A DNA stretch of 64,000 nt from Pseudomonas nunensis (GCF_024296925.1 NZ_CP101125.1:4590501-4654500); one strand, 5' to 3'. Positions 9,101 through 18,745 are shown, counted from the first letter of the stretch. Notes: generated by a model not told the origin, from the sequence alone. A program made the numbers and translations.

Positions 9101-9189
9101 GTGGGAGCGGGCTTGCTCGCGAAGGGGCCGGCACATTCAACATTGATGTTGACTGACAGACCGCTTTCGCGAGCAAGCCCGCTCCCACA
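9101..9189. repeat. Extragenic inverted repeat, family 2
   Basis: Outer arms GTGGGAGCGGGCTTGCTCGCG (9101-9121) and its reverse complement (about 9169-9187) enclose a short spacer with an inner imperfect palindrome around TCAACATTGATGTTGA. It lies between convergent genes, where it may work as a bidirectional transcription-ending hairpin. Confidence 0.85.
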
Positions 9190-9206
9190 TTTTGGTTTCG
9201 GTGGGT

Positions 9207-10139
9207 TCAGTAACCGCGGTTGAAGTCCACTTCGCCGCGCAGCGCTTCGCCCGCCTGATACGCCCGCAGGTTTTCGACGAACAGGTCCACCATCATCGTT
9301 GGCGAGGTGGGAGCCGAGCTGTGGCCGGTCAGGAGTAGGCCCCAGGCAGTCCAGAATGGATGCCGCTGCGGCAGAGGTTCCTGACGGCAGACGTCGATTA
9401 CCGCGCCCGCCAGATGCCCTTCTTTCAAGGCTTCCACCAGGTCTGCATCGACCACTGCCACGCCGCGTCCGACGTTGATGAACACGCCGGTTGGCTTGAA
9501 TTGCTTGAACAGCGCCGCGTCGTACAGATCGTGAGTGTTAGGCGTGTTCGGCAGCAGGTTGATCACGTAATCGACTTCACCGACCAGTCGCGGCAGGTCG
9601 GCCAGCGCGGCCACTTCAACAAACGGTGCCTGCTCGCGGGCTTCGCTGGCGATGCCATACAACTCGACGCCAAACGGCACGAGGAAATTCGCTACGGTCT
9701 GGCCGATGTCGCCAGTGCCGACGATCAGCACTTTGCGTCCCGCCAGGCTTTGGCCCTGGCGACTGTCCCACTTGCGCTCGACCTGGCTGACCAATCGCGC
9801 CAGCACCTCGCGTTCGTGGCCGAGCATGTAGGTCAACACGTATTCAGCCATGACCTGGCCGAAAATCCCCACCGCCCGGGTCAGGCGATAGTGGCGTGGC
9901 AAGCCGTCGGCTAGCAGCGGCGTGATGCCGGCCCAGGTCGATTGCAGCCATTGTGGCTGGTGGCCCTGACGCAGCAGGTTGGCCAACAAGTCGGGCTGGC
10001 CGAGCCAGATCGGGCAATCGGCGGCCTGACGCGCCAGTTCGGCGGAGTCGCCGCTGGTCAGTACTTCCAGCTCGGGCGCTGCCTGACGCAGCAGTTGGGC
10101 GTACACAGGGTGGTCGTGTTCAGCAATCAGAACGCGCAT
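9207..10139 (-). CDS. D-2-hydroxyacid dehydrogenase (glyoxylate/hydroxypyruvate reductase-like)
   Basis: 310-aa NAD(P)-dependent 2-hydroxyacid dehydrogenase. The nucleotide-binding Rossmann motif is VGTGDIGQTVANF (around residues 140-152). The catalytic set is recognisable: Arg in NVGRGVAVVDADLVEAL, Glu in CRQEPLPQRHPFW and His in LLLTGHSSAPT. It most resembles the short GhrA/YcdW-type group rather than PdxB or SerA because it has no C-terminal regulatory domain. The gene is monocistronic in appearance, 119 bases upstream (in transcription sense) of ycgL. Confidence 0.9.
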   Translation of the reverse strand: MRVLIAEHDHPVYAQLLRQAAPELEVLTSGDSAELARQAADCPIWLGQPDLLANLLRQGHQPQWLQSTWAGITPLLADGLPRHYRLTRAVGIFGQVMAEYVLTYMLGHEREVLARLVSQVERKWDSRQGQSLAGRKVLIVGTGDIGQTVANFLVPFGVELYGIASEAREQAPFVEVAALADLPRLVGEVDYVINLLPNTPNTHDLYDAALFKQFKPTGVFINVGRGVAVVDADLVEALKEGHLAGAVIDVCRQEPLPQRHPFWTAWGLLLTGHSSAPTSPTMMVDLFVENLRAYQAGEALRGEVDFNRGY

Positions 10140-10258
10140 GGCTCAAACCTTTCAAAACAGTGCAGACGACCGCGGACGGAGTATCGCTCCATCGCCGCGG
10201 CCATCATAAAAATCATTCCAGTCTTTCACACAGGTTCTGAACAGAACCTGTCTGCCGA

Positions 10259-10552
10259 TCACATCGGGTCGTTGCGACGCAGCAGTTCTTCGGGCAAGTG
10301 TTCGATGTACTCGTCCTCGGCCGGCGGCATTTGCAAGTGATAACCCTGTTTTTCAAGGTTTGCCAGGACCACGGTGATGTCCTCGCGCGACAGTTTGCGC
10401 TCGGGGCTCAGCACCAGGTCAAAGGCGTGATGCGGCTTGCCGAACGCCGCCATCAGCGATTCCGGGACGCGCTCCAGTGCATCGCTTTTGAGCACATAGA
10501 GGTACATCTCGTTTTTCTTCAGGCTGCGGTAAATGGAGCAAATACGTTTCAA
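10259..10552 (-). CDS. ycgL: YcgL domain protein
   Basis: 97-aa YcgL-family protein, a conserved small gammaproteobacterial protein whose biochemical role is unsettled. It begins [20 protein letters not shown] and carries the family segments [17 protein letters not shown] and [15 protein letters not shown]. Its ATG overlaps the rnd stop in ATGA form, showing translational coupling with RNase D, the conserved ycgL-rnd partnership. Confidence 0.95.
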   Translation of the reverse strand: MKRICSIYRSLKKNEMYLYVLKSDALERVPESLMAAFGKPHHAFDLVLSPERKLSREDITVVLANLEKQGYHLQMPPAEDEYIEHLPEELLRRNDPM

Positions 10553-11682
10553 GGCTGTTCTCCGGCGGTGGCCAGGCTGTCGAGCAGCGCCTGGCCCATC
10601 AATTCGCGGCGCCAGCCACGCAGCGAATCAGGCAATTGGTAAGGACCGTTGGGATAGCCGCTCTTGAGCAGCGCTTCCAGGGTTTTCTTGCGCAGCATCA
10701 GTTCTGGCGCAATGTTCAGGCGTTCGGCTTCGGCCTGGCCGAGGGCCCGCAGTTGCTTGACCAGCACCGCGGCGTCCACGGGCAATGGCTCCGGGACAGC
10801 GGGCGGCCATTGATCCGGCGACACACTGGCCGAGCGCTTGATCAGGTCCAGCAGGAATTCGCCGTCCTGGCGCACGGTACGCGGGTGCATGTCTTCGATT
10901 TTCGCCAGCGCACCGAGGTTGTCCGGTTGCGTGCGGGCCAGCGGCCACAAGGAATGCTCACGCACGATGCGGTTACGCGGCAGATCCCGGGCGCGGGCTT
11001 CGTGTTCACGCCAGGCGCAGAGCTCACGCAGTACTGCGAGTTGGGCACGGGACAGTTTCCAGGCGAGCTTGGCTTCGCGGTAGACCTCGTACGGATCGAC
11101 CTCGCGGCGCAAGTTGGCCACCAGTTCGGCGCCGTCCTCCAGCACCCAGTTGTATTTGTCCTCGGACAGTTTTGGTTGCAGGCGTACGTACACCTCCGCC
11201 AGATGCAGCGCATCTTCGGCGGCGTAGCTGATCTGGGTGTCGGACAGCGGGCGTTGCAGCCAGTCGGAACGGGTCTCGCCCTTGGGCAGGTCGATGCCGA
11301 GCACTTCCTGGACCAGTCGCGAGTAACCCATGGAGAAACCCAGGTTCAGGTAAGCGGCAGCCAGTTGCGTGTCGAACAGCGGCGCCGGCAGGCTGCCGGT
11401 CAGGCGCAACAGGACTTCGAGGTCTTCGCTGCACGCGTGGACGACTTTGACCACGGCCGGGTTTTCCAGCAACGCGGCCAATGGCTGCCAGTTGTCGATG
11501 GTCAGCGGATCAATCAGGTAAGCGCGTACGCCATCGCCAATCTGCAGCAGGCCTGCGATCGGGTAAAAGGTGTCGACCCGCATGAATTCGGTGTCGAGGG
11601 CAACGAACGGCAGCTGCTGCCACTCGGCGCAAAACTGACCGAGGCTATCGTTGTCGCGAATCCAGTGAATATCGATGGCCAC
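10549..11682 (-). CDS. rnd: Ribonuclease D
   Basis: 3'-to-5' exoribonuclease that trims tRNA precursors and other small RNAs; 377 aa. I start at the GTG at 11682, which has AAGGGAG upstream and yields [17 protein letters not shown]; the longer frame adds 21 unlikely residues. The DEDD catalytic set is visible in [16 protein letters not shown] (Asp, Glu), the [11 protein letters not shown]sp and [13 protein letters not shown] (the Tyr-x3-Asp form). An HRDC domain occupies about residues 205-285 ([20 protein letters not shown]). It is translationally coupled to ycgL downstream. Confidence 0.96.
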   Translation of the reverse strand: MAIDIHWIRDNDSLGQFCAEWQQLPFVALDTEFMRVDTFYPIAGLLQIGDGVRAYLIDPLTIDNWQPLAALLENPAVVKVVHACSEDLEVLLRLTGSLPAPLFDTQLAAAYLNLGFSMGYSRLVQEVLGIDLPKGETRSDWLQRPLSDTQISYAAEDALHLAEVYVRLQPKLSEDKYNWVLEDGAELVANLRREVDPYEVYREAKLAWKLSRAQLAVLRELCAWREHEARARDLPRNRIVREHSLWPLARTQPDNLGALAKIEDMHPRTVRQDGEFLLDLIKRSASVSPDQWPPAVPEPLPVDAAVLVKQLRALGQAEAERLNIAPELMLRKKTLEALLKSGYPNGPYQLPDSLRGWRRELMGQALLDSLATAGEQP

Positions 11683-11805
11683 ACGGCTCTCCCTTGAAGA
11701 ATGGCGCGCAGTATATATCGCCCCCGGCGATTTCCGCGCATCCACTGAACAAGAGCTTTAGCGAAAAGACCTGCTTAAAGGCAAGAAATGTCTGACGAAG
11801 GGAGG

Positions 11806-12468
11806 TTAACCGGTCTTACGCAACACGTAGACCCGCATCCGCGCGCAACCGGGAAAGAAGTCCTGATGACTGAGCAGGCTGAAACCCGCCTGTCTGAACT
11901 CGGCTTCCAGCAACAGCTTGCCCGGCAGCGGCTGGGGCTCAAAGCCATCAGCGGCGGATGGCCGGCGCCCGAAGCGGCTTTGCAGGCGCACCGCGACAAT
12001 CACCGTGTCACGGCTGACGCGGTGGAATTCCCCGAGCATGGCCAAGCGGTGGTCGGGGCTGGCGATATGTTGAAACAATTGCATGCAAATCATGCAATCC
12101 ACCGCGTTCGCCGACAAATCGAGGGTGAACGCCGAGCTCTGAAAGGTCTTGATTCGCTTGAGCAACTGCTGCGGGTGATGGGTACGGGCGTGATCGAGCA
12201 TGTCCTGGGACGGATCCGACGCGAGGATCACTCGATTGCCGTGCTCCGCCAGCACCGGCCAGAAACGCCCGGCGCCACAAGCCACATCCAGCAACAATCC
12301 AGGCTCGCCGGCGACCTTGAGGGCGTTGCGCACCAATTGCTCGGCGCGCCAGAACGCCAGGCGTCCGGCCAGGCCACGGGGCTGCGGCTGCAAGCAGACG
12401 CGAGCGTGTTCCTGATCGTAGCGCCGGGCGAACTCTAGCTCGACGGCGGATGGGGGCAACGCGGACAT
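11806..12468 (-). CDS. Class I SAM-dependent methyltransferase
   Basis: 220-aa methyltransferase of the Methyltransf_11/UbiE-like type. Motif I is LLLDVACGAGRFWPVLAEHG, the acidic motif II is ILASDPSQDMLDHA, and the post-motif region VDCMICMQLFQHIASPD follows. The substrate is not identifiable. It is separated by about 70 bases from the downstream end of eptA and both read on the minus strand, so read-through is possible. Confidence 0.85.
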   Translation of the reverse strand: MSALPPSAVELEFARRYDQEHARVCLQPQPRGLAGRLAFWRAEQLVRNALKVAGEPGLLLDVACGAGRFWPVLAEHGNRVILASDPSQDMLDHARTHHPQQLLKRIKTFQSSAFTLDLSANAVDCMICMQLFQHIASPDHRLAMLGEFHRVSRDTVIVAVRLQSRFGRRPSAADGFEPQPLPGKLLLEAEFRQAGFSLLSHQDFFPGCARMRVYVLRKTG

Positions 12469-12539
12469 ATACGGGCTCTTATTAAAATATCTACCGGCCG
12501 CAGGTTAGCGACTGGTCCGTGAAAAATAAGTCGAAGCAC

Positions 12540-14189
12540 TCACTTTTTTGCCAGCACGCCATCGATGATCGGTGCGCGGCAGCCGGCGAACATGTCGAGT
12601 TCAGGGTTGTAGACCTTGCTGTCGACCTCCAGCAGACCAAGCATCGAATGGAACAGATTGTCCTGGCTCAAGGGTTGGTCGCGGCTCATTTGCAGGCAAT
12701 GGGTGTCTACCGCGAACGACTTTTGATAGCTGTCGGAGAACCACGCCAGCATGGCCACATGTTTCTGTTGTTCCGGCGCCATCATGTAAGGCGTGCCGTG
12801 GAGGAACAGGTTGTACTCGCCCAGGGATTCCCCATGGTCGGACAGGTAGAGCATCGCGGTATCAACTTTGTCCTGGTTGCTGCGCAGCAAATCAATCAGG
12901 GTCGACAGCACGTGGTCGGTGTACACCAGCGTGTTGTCGTAGCCGTTAACGATACTGTCGCGGCTGCAATTGTTCAGTGCATTACTTTCACAAACCGGAG
13001 TGAAGTGTTCGTACTCTTTGGGGTAACGCTTGAAGTATTCCGGGCCATGGCTGCCCATCTGATGCAGGACCAGCACGGTGTCTTTATCCAGGGTGTCGAT
13101 AAAGTGCTGCAAACCTTGCAGGAGAATTTCATCGCGGCATTCGCTGCTGGAGCACAACACCGGATCCTTCAAGTTGCTGACATCATCGATGGTGACCCGG
13201 TCGCAGGTGCCTTTGCAGCCCGACTGGTTATCGCGCCAGATTACGTCCAGGCCGGCACGCTTGAGCACATCCAGCAGGCCTTCTTCGTTCTTCGCCTTGC
13301 TAGCGTTGTAATCCTTGCGCCCCATGTTGGAGAACATGCACGGCACCGACACCGCCGTTTCCGTGCCGCAGGAGTGCACGTCAGTGAAGGCAATCAGCCC
13401 GGCTTCTTTACTGAGTTTAGGCGTGGTGTCGCGCTCATAACCGAGGACCCCGAAGTTCTCGGCCCGGGCACTTTCGCCAACCACCAGCACCGTCAGGGAT
13501 TTGCGTCCGTGGGTCTGCCAGCTCAGGTCTTTGCGCGCATCTTCACCGATCTTGACGAAGGGCTGTTGCGCCGAGGCGACTTGCTCTCGCAGATAACCGA
13601 TCGAGGCGCCGATGTAGTTGCTCGGCACCACCATCAAATGCAATTCATGGTGATTTCGAAACAACGACGACAGGCCCTGATAGTTCACCAGCGCTACACC
13701 ACCGATGACGGCCACGGAAGCAACACTCACCAATACTTTACTTAATAGGTCACGGTGCCAGGCGCGATAACTGATCGGTGTTTTCCACAATAACCACGTT
13801 GGCAAAACACCCAGCACGACAATATAAGCCAACAACTTTATCGAGAGTAAGTCGCGAACTTCCGTGGCATTGGTTTCGGCAAAGTTACGGAACATACCGG
13901 CGTCGATCAGCACGCCATATTGGCTCATGAAGTAAGCCACGCCGGCGCTGACCATGAAGATCAACGTCAGCACTGGCTTGAGCACGGGCCGGAACGCCAG
14001 CAGGGTCAGGACAATGTTGAAGGCGCCGAGCACCATCACGCCAAACGCCACGCGCATGGCAATGCCCTGGGCGTTGGTGGCGGTGATTTCGAACAGGTGC
14101 TGCCAGAGCACCAGATTGAATCCGGCCAATAAAAAGGCGCTGGCAATCAGTGTCACCCACTCGGGGCGCACGGCTTTTAATTTCAACAT
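12540..14189 (-). CDS. eptA: Lipid A phosphoethanolamine transferase (EptA family)
   Basis: Inner-membrane, periplasm-facing enzyme that transfers phosphoethanolamine from phosphatidylethanolamine to lipid A, lowering cationic peptide binding; 549 aa. I start at the ATG at 14189 (MLKLKAVRPEWVTL) with AGGAA 8 bases upstream. Five N-terminal membrane segments are visible to about residue 170. The alkaline-phosphatase-fold domain has VVGESARAENFG (Glu metal ligand), SCGTETAVSVPCMF (nucleophilic Thr segment), LHQMGSHGPEYFKRYP (His) and YLSDHGESLGEYNLFLHGTPY (Asp/His ligands). Cysteines likely form the family disulfides. PmrAB-type regulation is usual, but no operator was identified and no two-component pair adjoins it. 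Confidence 0.94.
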   Translation of the reverse strand: MLKLKAVRPEWVTLIASAFLLAGFNLVLWQHLFEITATNAQGIAMRVAFGVMVLGAFNIVLTLLAFRPVLKPVLTLIFMVSAGVAYFMSQYGVLIDAGMFRNFAETNATEVRDLLSIKLLAYIVVLGVLPTWLLWKTPISYRAWHRDLLSKVLVSVASVAVIGGVALVNYQGLSSLFRNHHELHLMVVPSNYIGASIGYLREQVASAQQPFVKIGEDARKDLSWQTHGRKSLTVLVVGESARAENFGVLGYERDTTPKLSKEAGLIAFTDVHSCGTETAVSVPCMFSNMGRKDYNASKAKNEEGLLDVLKRAGLDVIWRDNQSGCKGTCDRVTIDDVSNLKDPVLCSSSECRDEILLQGLQHFIDTLDKDTVLVLHQMGSHGPEYFKRYPKEYEHFTPVCESNALNNCSRDSIVNGYDNTLVYTDHVLSTLIDLLRSNQDKVDTAMLYLSDHGESLGEYNLFLHGTPYMMAPEQQKHVAMLAWFSDSYQKSFAVDTHCLQMSRDQPLSQDNLFHSMLGLLEVDSKVYNPELDMFAGCRAPIIDGVLAKK

Positions 14190-14289
14190 GCGGATGGACT
14201 GTTCCTGAAAAGAAGTGCCGCCGGCAAATGTGAAAATTTCATTTTCCGCGACAGCACAAACTTTAAGCAGCCAACCATCAATTTTTCGT

Positions 14290-14316
14290 GAAAAAGAAGC
14301 CAACGATTAGTTGGCT
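14290..14316 (-). terminator. Rho-independent terminator of the glutamine-synthetase-like gene
   Basis: Read on the minus strand, a 7-bp stem AGCCAAC / GTTGGCT closes a TAATC loop and is followed by TCTTTTTC. It lies about 40 bases after the stop of the synthetase gene and upstream of eptA, separating the two transcripts. Confidence 0.75.
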
Positions 14317-14357
14317 CCCGACATAGACGTAAAACTTTTAATGTATTTGAGAAACTG

Positions 14358-15740
14358 TCAGGCCTGGTTCAGGTACCAGCGCCAATCCTGCTCCCCGACC
14401 TCGCCCATGAACTGCCGATATTCGGCACGCTTCACCGCCAGGTAAACGCCGAGGAACTCACCGCCGAACGCTTCCCGCGCCCAACTCGAACCTTCCAGCG
14501 CGCGCAACGTGGTCAGCCAGTCGGTGGGCAGCAGTTCGGTGGCCTGCGCGTAACCGTTGCCTTCTACCGGCGCACCCGGGTCGAGTTGTTCGCGAATGCC
14601 ACGGTGAATGCCGGCCAGGATCGCCGCCGCTGCCAGATAAGGATTGGCGTCGGCCCCGCAGATGCGGTGTTCGATGTGCCGGGAGAACGCCGGCCCGCCG
14701 GGAACCCGCAGGCTTACGGTGCGATTGTCCACGCCCCAGGTGGCGGCCAGTGGCGCGTAGCTGTTGGTCTGGAAACGGCGATACGAGTTGGCGTTCGGGC
14801 AGAACAGCAGCAACGAATCGAGCAAGGTGCTGAGCATGCCGCCCACCGCGTGCCGGAGCAGCGGCGTGCCGTCCGGCGCTTCGCTGGCGAACAGGTTGTT
14901 GCCGTCCTTGTCCGCCAGGCTGACGTGCATGTGCATCCCGGTGCCGGCCAAGTCATCGAAAGGTTTGGCCATAAAGCACGCCGCCATCCCGTGCTTGTGA
15001 GCCACGCCTTTGACCAAGCGTTTGTAGCGCACCGCTTCGTCCATGGCCTGCAAGGCATCGGTGCGGTGTTCGAGGGTTATTTCCACCTGGCCCGGCGCGT
15101 ATTCGGAAATCGCCGTGCGCGCCGGAATGCCCTGGAGTTTGCAGGCGCTGTAGAGGTCGGCGAGGAACGGTTCGATCTGCTCCAGTTCACGCAAACCGTA
15201 GACTTGCGTGGCCCGTGGCCGCCCGCCATCGACGTCCCGGGCCGGTTGTGGCCGACCGTTGCTGTCGCGTTGTTGATCCAGCAAGTAGAACTCCAGCTCC
15301 GCCGCCATCACCGGGTAATAACCGTCGGCCTGCAAGCCCTCGATGACCTTCGCCAGCAGGTGACGTGGATCGGCAATCGTCGCCGGCAGGCCTTCTTTGG
15401 GATGCATGCTGACCTGCACCGCCGCCGTGGGAATCAAACGCCACGGCATGCGCTGCAAACTGCCGCTGACGGGATAGGCGCGGCAATCGATATCGCCGAC
15501 GTCCCACACCAGACCGGAATTTTCCACGTCATCGCCATTGATCGTCAGGCCGAGAATGGTGCTCGGCAAGGGCCGGCCGCTCTCATACACCGCCAACAGT
15601 TCATCGCGATGCAGCAACTTGCCCCGGGGCACGCCGTTGTTGTCGAGGATGAACAACTCGAACATCTCGATATCCGGGTTCTGTTCCAGAAAGGTCAGGG
15701 CTTCTTGCTTGGTCGCGAAGGAGGTCGTGGCACAACTCAT
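14358..15740 (-). CDS. Glutamine-synthetase-family gamma-glutamylpolyamine synthetase (PuuA/SpuI-like)
   Basis: 460-aa class I glutamine-synthetase fold enzyme that probably ligates glutamate to putrescine or another amine with ATP, the first step of gamma-glutamyl polyamine breakdown. Features: the N-terminal beta-grasp region with LFILDNNGVPRGKLLHRDEL, the catalytic core with VMAAELEFYLLD and ISEYAPGQVEITLEHR, the ATP site HKHGMAACFMAKPFDDLAGTG with GMHMHVSL, and RVPGGPAFSRHIEHRICGAD near the C-terminus. The typical GlnA adenylylation Tyr segment is not evident. GAGAATTCCC precedes the ATG. No other polyamine genes adjoin it, so the exact amine is open. Confidence 0.88.
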   Translation of the reverse strand: MSCATTSFATKQEALTFLEQNPDIEMFELFILDNNGVPRGKLLHRDELLAVYESGRPLPSTILGLTINGDDVENSGLVWDVGDIDCRAYPVSGSLQRMPWRLIPTAAVQVSMHPKEGLPATIADPRHLLAKVIEGLQADGYYPVMAAELEFYLLDQQRDSNGRPQPARDVDGGRPRATQVYGLRELEQIEPFLADLYSACKLQGIPARTAISEYAPGQVEITLEHRTDALQAMDEAVRYKRLVKGVAHKHGMAACFMAKPFDDLAGTGMHMHVSLADKDGNNLFASEAPDGTPLLRHAVGGMLSTLLDSLLLFCPNANSYRRFQTNSYAPLAATWGVDNRTVSLRVPGGPAFSRHIEHRICGADANPYLAAAAILAGIHRGIREQLDPGAPVEGNGYAQATELLPTDWLTTLRALEGSSWAREAFGGEFLGVYLAVKRAEYRQFMGEVGEQDWRWYLNQA

Positions 15741-16382
15741 GGGAATTCTCGTTTTTCCGTGTCAGGCAGACGCGCAGGCGTTGCCGGTTTGATCCCGCCG
15801 CATGGCGCGGGACCTGTAGGAACAATCAACGGGAAACGCAGGAATCCGGCGGGCGCGCGTGGCGGCAATGCCACAGCGCCCAAAAGGCCAGTTCGGAGGG
15901 AAGTGCTGAGAGGGTTGGCGCGGTGGCAGGCAGGAATCGACGACCGAGGCTGGATGCTTGGTGGTGGAATGCGACTGGCCAACCGTCCATAGAAGAAACC
16001 GCAGAAAACTGATGAGCAGCAGCGTCACATGGCGAGATGGGTCGTTAAATCGGGAATTGAAGAACCTTGGTTGCGAACTGGCTAAACATTCACCCGGCCG
16101 ACTGCAAAGTGACTTGTAGCAGCTGGCGAAGCCTGCGTTCGGCTGCGAAGCAGTCGTGAAATCAGGTGACTCGGTGTTTCAGGAAAAACGTTTGCTCAGG
16201 TCGGACGACTGCTTCGCAGCCGAACGCAGCCTCGTACCTCGGCAGCTGCTACAGGTCGCGTTCCGGATTAAAGCCCGGTTGATGGCAGTTTATTTAATTT
16301 CTAGATACCGCCCCAGACTTTCTGATTTGCCGCTGCCCGGCCCCTCGCGCCTAATCAAGACCTTGTTCTTGAAGGCTTGCTT
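15741..16382. other. Intergenic region with a family 1 inverted repeat
   Basis: About 640 bases between the divergent synthetase and MFS genes. Apart from the inverted repeat at 16116-16253 it holds no convincing coding sequence: the frames open here have no ribosome binding site and cross the palindrome. It must contain both promoters; no strong -10/-35 pair was picked out. Confidence 0.6.
16116..16253. repeat. Extragenic inverted repeat, family 1
   Basis: Arms beginning GTAGCAGCTGGCGAAGCCTG near 16116 and their reverse complement near 16207-16253 match the element at 5160-5290. The distal arm is disrupted: CTTCGCCAGCTG is replaced by a CGTACCTCGGCAGCTG variant, so the outer stem is imperfect. 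Confidence 0.8.
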
Positions 16383-17570
16383 ATGGAAAACGTTCGCGCA
16401 ACTACCCGCCCTGCCCTCTGGTTGATCGCCAGCATCATTCTCGTCGCACTGAATCTGCGCCCGTCCATGGCCGCCGTCGGCCCCTTGCTGTCAGCGATTC
16501 GCGGGGATATCCCGCTGAGTTTCAGTACCGCTTCGCTGCTGACCATGCTGCCCGTCATGGCCATGGGCCTGGCGATGTTCCTCGGCATGCGCGTCGCGCA
16601 GCGCTTCGGCGAACACCGCACCATCGTCCTGTCGCTGGTGATCATCGGCGTGGCCACGGTCTCGCGGCTGTACCTGGACAGCACCCTTGAATTGATCCTC
16701 AGCGCGGTACTGGCCGGGGTCGGGATCGCCCTCATTCAAGCGGTGATGCCGGCGCTGATCAAGTCGCGCTTCAGCGACAACGTCTCGCTGTTCATGGGTT
16801 TGTATGTCACTTCGATCATGGGCGGCGCGGCTATCGCAGCTTCGTTCTCGCCGTTCGTGCTGGCGCAGACCGGCAGCTGGCGCATGGGCCTGGCGATCTG
16901 GGCGCTGCTCGCGTTGCTGGCCCTGGGTTTCTGGTTTGCCCAACGCTCAGCCATCCCGCAACTACCCGCTGCACCGCAAGGTCGCCAGGAATCGTTTGTC
17001 GGTAACTCGCGAGCCTGGTTGTTGGCGATTTTCTTTGGTTTGGGCACGGCGTCCTACACCTGCGTACTCGCCTGGCTCGCGCCGTACTACGTGGAGAAAG
17101 GCTGGAGCGAACAGAACGCCGGTTTGCTGCTCGGGTTTCTGACGGCCATGGAAGTGATCTCCGGTCTGGTCACTCCGGCAATAGCCAATCGCAGCCAGGA
17201 CAAACGCCTGGTGCTGGCGGTGCTGCTGGCGTTGATCATGGCCGGTTTCTGCGGCCTGATCCTCAGCCCGGAACGCTTCAGCCTGCTGTGGCCGTGCTTG
17301 CTGGGCTTGGGCATTGGCGGTCTGTTCCCGATGAGCCTGATCGTGTCCCTCGATCACCTGGATAACCCTCGCCGTGCCGGCGGGTTGACCGCTTTCGTGC
17401 AGGGCATCGGCTACCTGATCGCCGGGCTCTCGCCGCTGATCGCCGGGATGATCCGCGACCAGTTGGGCAGCTTCGAATGGGCCTGGTGGTCGCTCACCGC
17501 AGTGATGGCGGTGATGATTGTGATGGTGCTGCGCTTCAACCCGAAACGTTACGCGCAACACATCCAATAA
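16383..17570 (+). CDS. MFS transporter, CynX/NimT family
   Basis: 395-aa major facilitator with 12 predicted membrane segments. I take the ATG at 16383, 7 bases after GAAGG, over an upstream TTG. CynX/NimT features are visible: LIASIILVALNLRPSMAAVG in TM1 (the LRP motif), FLGMRVAQRFGEHRT in the loop between TM2 and TM3, and FPMSLIVSLDHLDNPRRAGG in the C-terminal half. Family members move cyanate, nitroimidazoles or small organic anions, so the substrate is unknown. The gene is followed by a nested inverted repeat and then another exporter. Confidence 0.9.
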   Translation: MENVRATTRPALWLIASIILVALNLRPSMAAVGPLLSAIRGDIPLSFSTASLLTMLPVMAMGLAMFLGMRVAQRFGEHRTIVLSLVIIGVATVSRLYLDSTLELILSAVLAGVGIALIQAVMPALIKSRFSDNVSLFMGLYVTSIMGGAAIAASFSPFVLAQTGSWRMGLAIWALLALLALGFWFAQRSAIPQLPAAPQGRQESFVGNSRAWLLAIFFGLGTASYTCVLAWLAPYYVEKGWSEQNAGLLLGFLTAMEVISGLVTPAIANRSQDKRLVLAVLLALIMAGFCGLILSPERFSLLWPCLLGLGIGGLFPMSLIVSLDHLDNPRRAGGLTAFVQGIGYLIAGLSPLIAGMIRDQLGSFEWAWWSLTAVMAVMIVMVLRFNPKRYAQHIQ

Positions 17571-17580
17571 GCCTCGACGG

Positions 17581-17628
17581 TCCTTTCAAGGCCTGCCTCC
17601 TGGCTGATCAGCCGTTTCCTTGAAAGGA
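17581..17628. repeat. Nested inverted repeat between the MFS and DMT genes
   Basis: Outer arms TCCTTTCAAGG (17581-17591) and CCTTGAAAGGA (17618-17628) are perfect 11-bp complements. Inside lies a perfect 12-bp palindrome GGCTGATCAGCC (17602-17613). No T run follows, so a classical terminator is not certain; an operator or RNA structure is equally possible. Confidence 0.7.
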
Positions 17629-17729
17629 TCTCTGCAGGTTATTGCAGTCATGTATTTAAAAACTCGCCCGTGCCCGCAGGCCGGCCTACCTATCATTGGC
17701 GTCTTGCACTTAAACGCTGGGGAGCACTC

Positions 17730-18641
17730 ATGAAACAAGTCGGTTTTGCAGCAGCTCATTGGGGCATGTTGATCTGGGCGATGCTGATCGCCGCGTCTTT
17801 TTTTGCAGCGGCGGAGGTCAGCCAGGCGATTGATCCGATCCTGTTGACCGGCCTGCGCCTGTTGTTTTCAGCCTTGATGTTCCTGCCGCTGCTGCTGTTG
17901 AAAAACCACTCGCCGATATCGGTCAAAGGCTTGCTCGCGCATGCGGTGCTCGGGCTGTTGCTGGCGACGTATTTTGGTTCGCTGTTCGAAGCGCTGCGCT
18001 ACACCACGGCGGTCAACACCGCGACGCTGTACACGCTGGTGCCGCTGATGACGCTGTTCTTTGAAGTGTTCCTGTTGCCGAGCCCGAGTTTGAAAACTCG
18101 CCTGTTGCCTATGCTGATTGCGGCGGTCGGCGCGGTGTTGCTGATCCTCAAAGGGTCGGCGCCAGGAGAATTGCCGGCGCTGTATCCGGTCGTGGTGTTC
18201 GGGATTGGTTGCCTGGCGATGGCGCTGTACTCGCCCCTGAGCCAGCGCTTCAAGGCCAAGACCTTGAAGGGTCGTGACCCGGTGGCAATGACCTTCTGGA
18301 ACATGCTGTTTGGTTCGTTGTTTCTGCTGGTGTTCTGCCTGTTCAGCGGCGGCTGGCGCAGCGGTGCGCAACTGGCGGTCAGCGATATGTTGTGGCTGGT
18401 GTACCTGGCGCTGTTTGGCACTCTGGCGACGTTCTGGTTGCTGCACCGGGCGATCGGGGTGATCTCGCCTTCGACGGTGATTTCGTATGTCTATCTGAAT
18501 ACGTTGTTTGTCACGCTGTTCCACTGGTTCTGGCTGCGCCAGCAACCGGCGTTGATCGAAGTGTGCGGGGCGGTGTTGGTGGGGGTCGGGATGTTGGCGC
18601 TGGTGATCAGCAGCCGGAATGTGAAAGCGGTTACAGCCTGA
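17730..18641 (+). CDS. DMT superfamily (EamA) transporter
   Basis: 303-aa inner-membrane protein with ten hydrophobic segments arranged as two EamA repeats, the drug/metabolite exporter pattern. The ATG at 17730 has GGAG at 17721-17724; the longer GTG frame adds 20 residues with no membrane character. The repeat boundaries are visible as AASFFAAAEVSQAIDPILLTG and GVISPSTVISYVYLNTLFVT. The substrate cannot be assigned; family members export amino acids or nucleosides. The preceding inverted repeat suggests transcription separate from the MFS gene. Confidence 0.9.
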   Translation: MKQVGFAAAHWGMLIWAMLIAASFFAAAEVSQAIDPILLTGLRLLFSALMFLPLLLLKNHSPISVKGLLAHAVLGLLLATYFGSLFEALRYTTAVNTATLYTLVPLMTLFFEVFLLPSPSLKTRLLPMLIAAVGAVLLILKGSAPGELPALYPVVVFGIGCLAMALYSPLSQRFKAKTLKGRDPVAMTFWNMLFGSLFLLVFCLFSGGWRSGAQLAVSDMLWLVYLALFGTLATFWLLHRAIGVISPSTVISYVYLNTLFVTLFHWFWLRQQPALIEVCGAVLVGVGMLALVISSRNVKAVTA

Positions 18642-18705
18642 TATCCAGCCCGCTCCCACAGGAGGACCTTCGGCGGACGCAGAATCTATGTTCGGCACCA
18701 GTCCT

Positions 18706-18745
18706 CTGTAGGAGCGAAGCTTGCTCGCGAAGGCGGCAGATCAGT
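18706..18745. repeat. Single family 2 repeat arm
   Basis: TGTAGGAGCGAAGCTTGCTCGCGAAGG matches one arm of the family 2 extragenic palindromes without a nearby partner arm. It marks the left border of the duplicated large-protein locus. Confidence 0.6.

Noticed and set aside
14586..15992. 468-codon open frame on the plus strand opposite the glutamine-synthetase-like gene
   Set aside because: It is the antisense shadow of a clear family member in G+C-rich DNA; composition is Arg/Gln/His-rich with no motif or ribosome binding site.
16156..16425. 89-codon frame crossing the family 1 palindrome
   Set aside because: It lies mostly inside a non-coding repeat and runs into the true MFS start.
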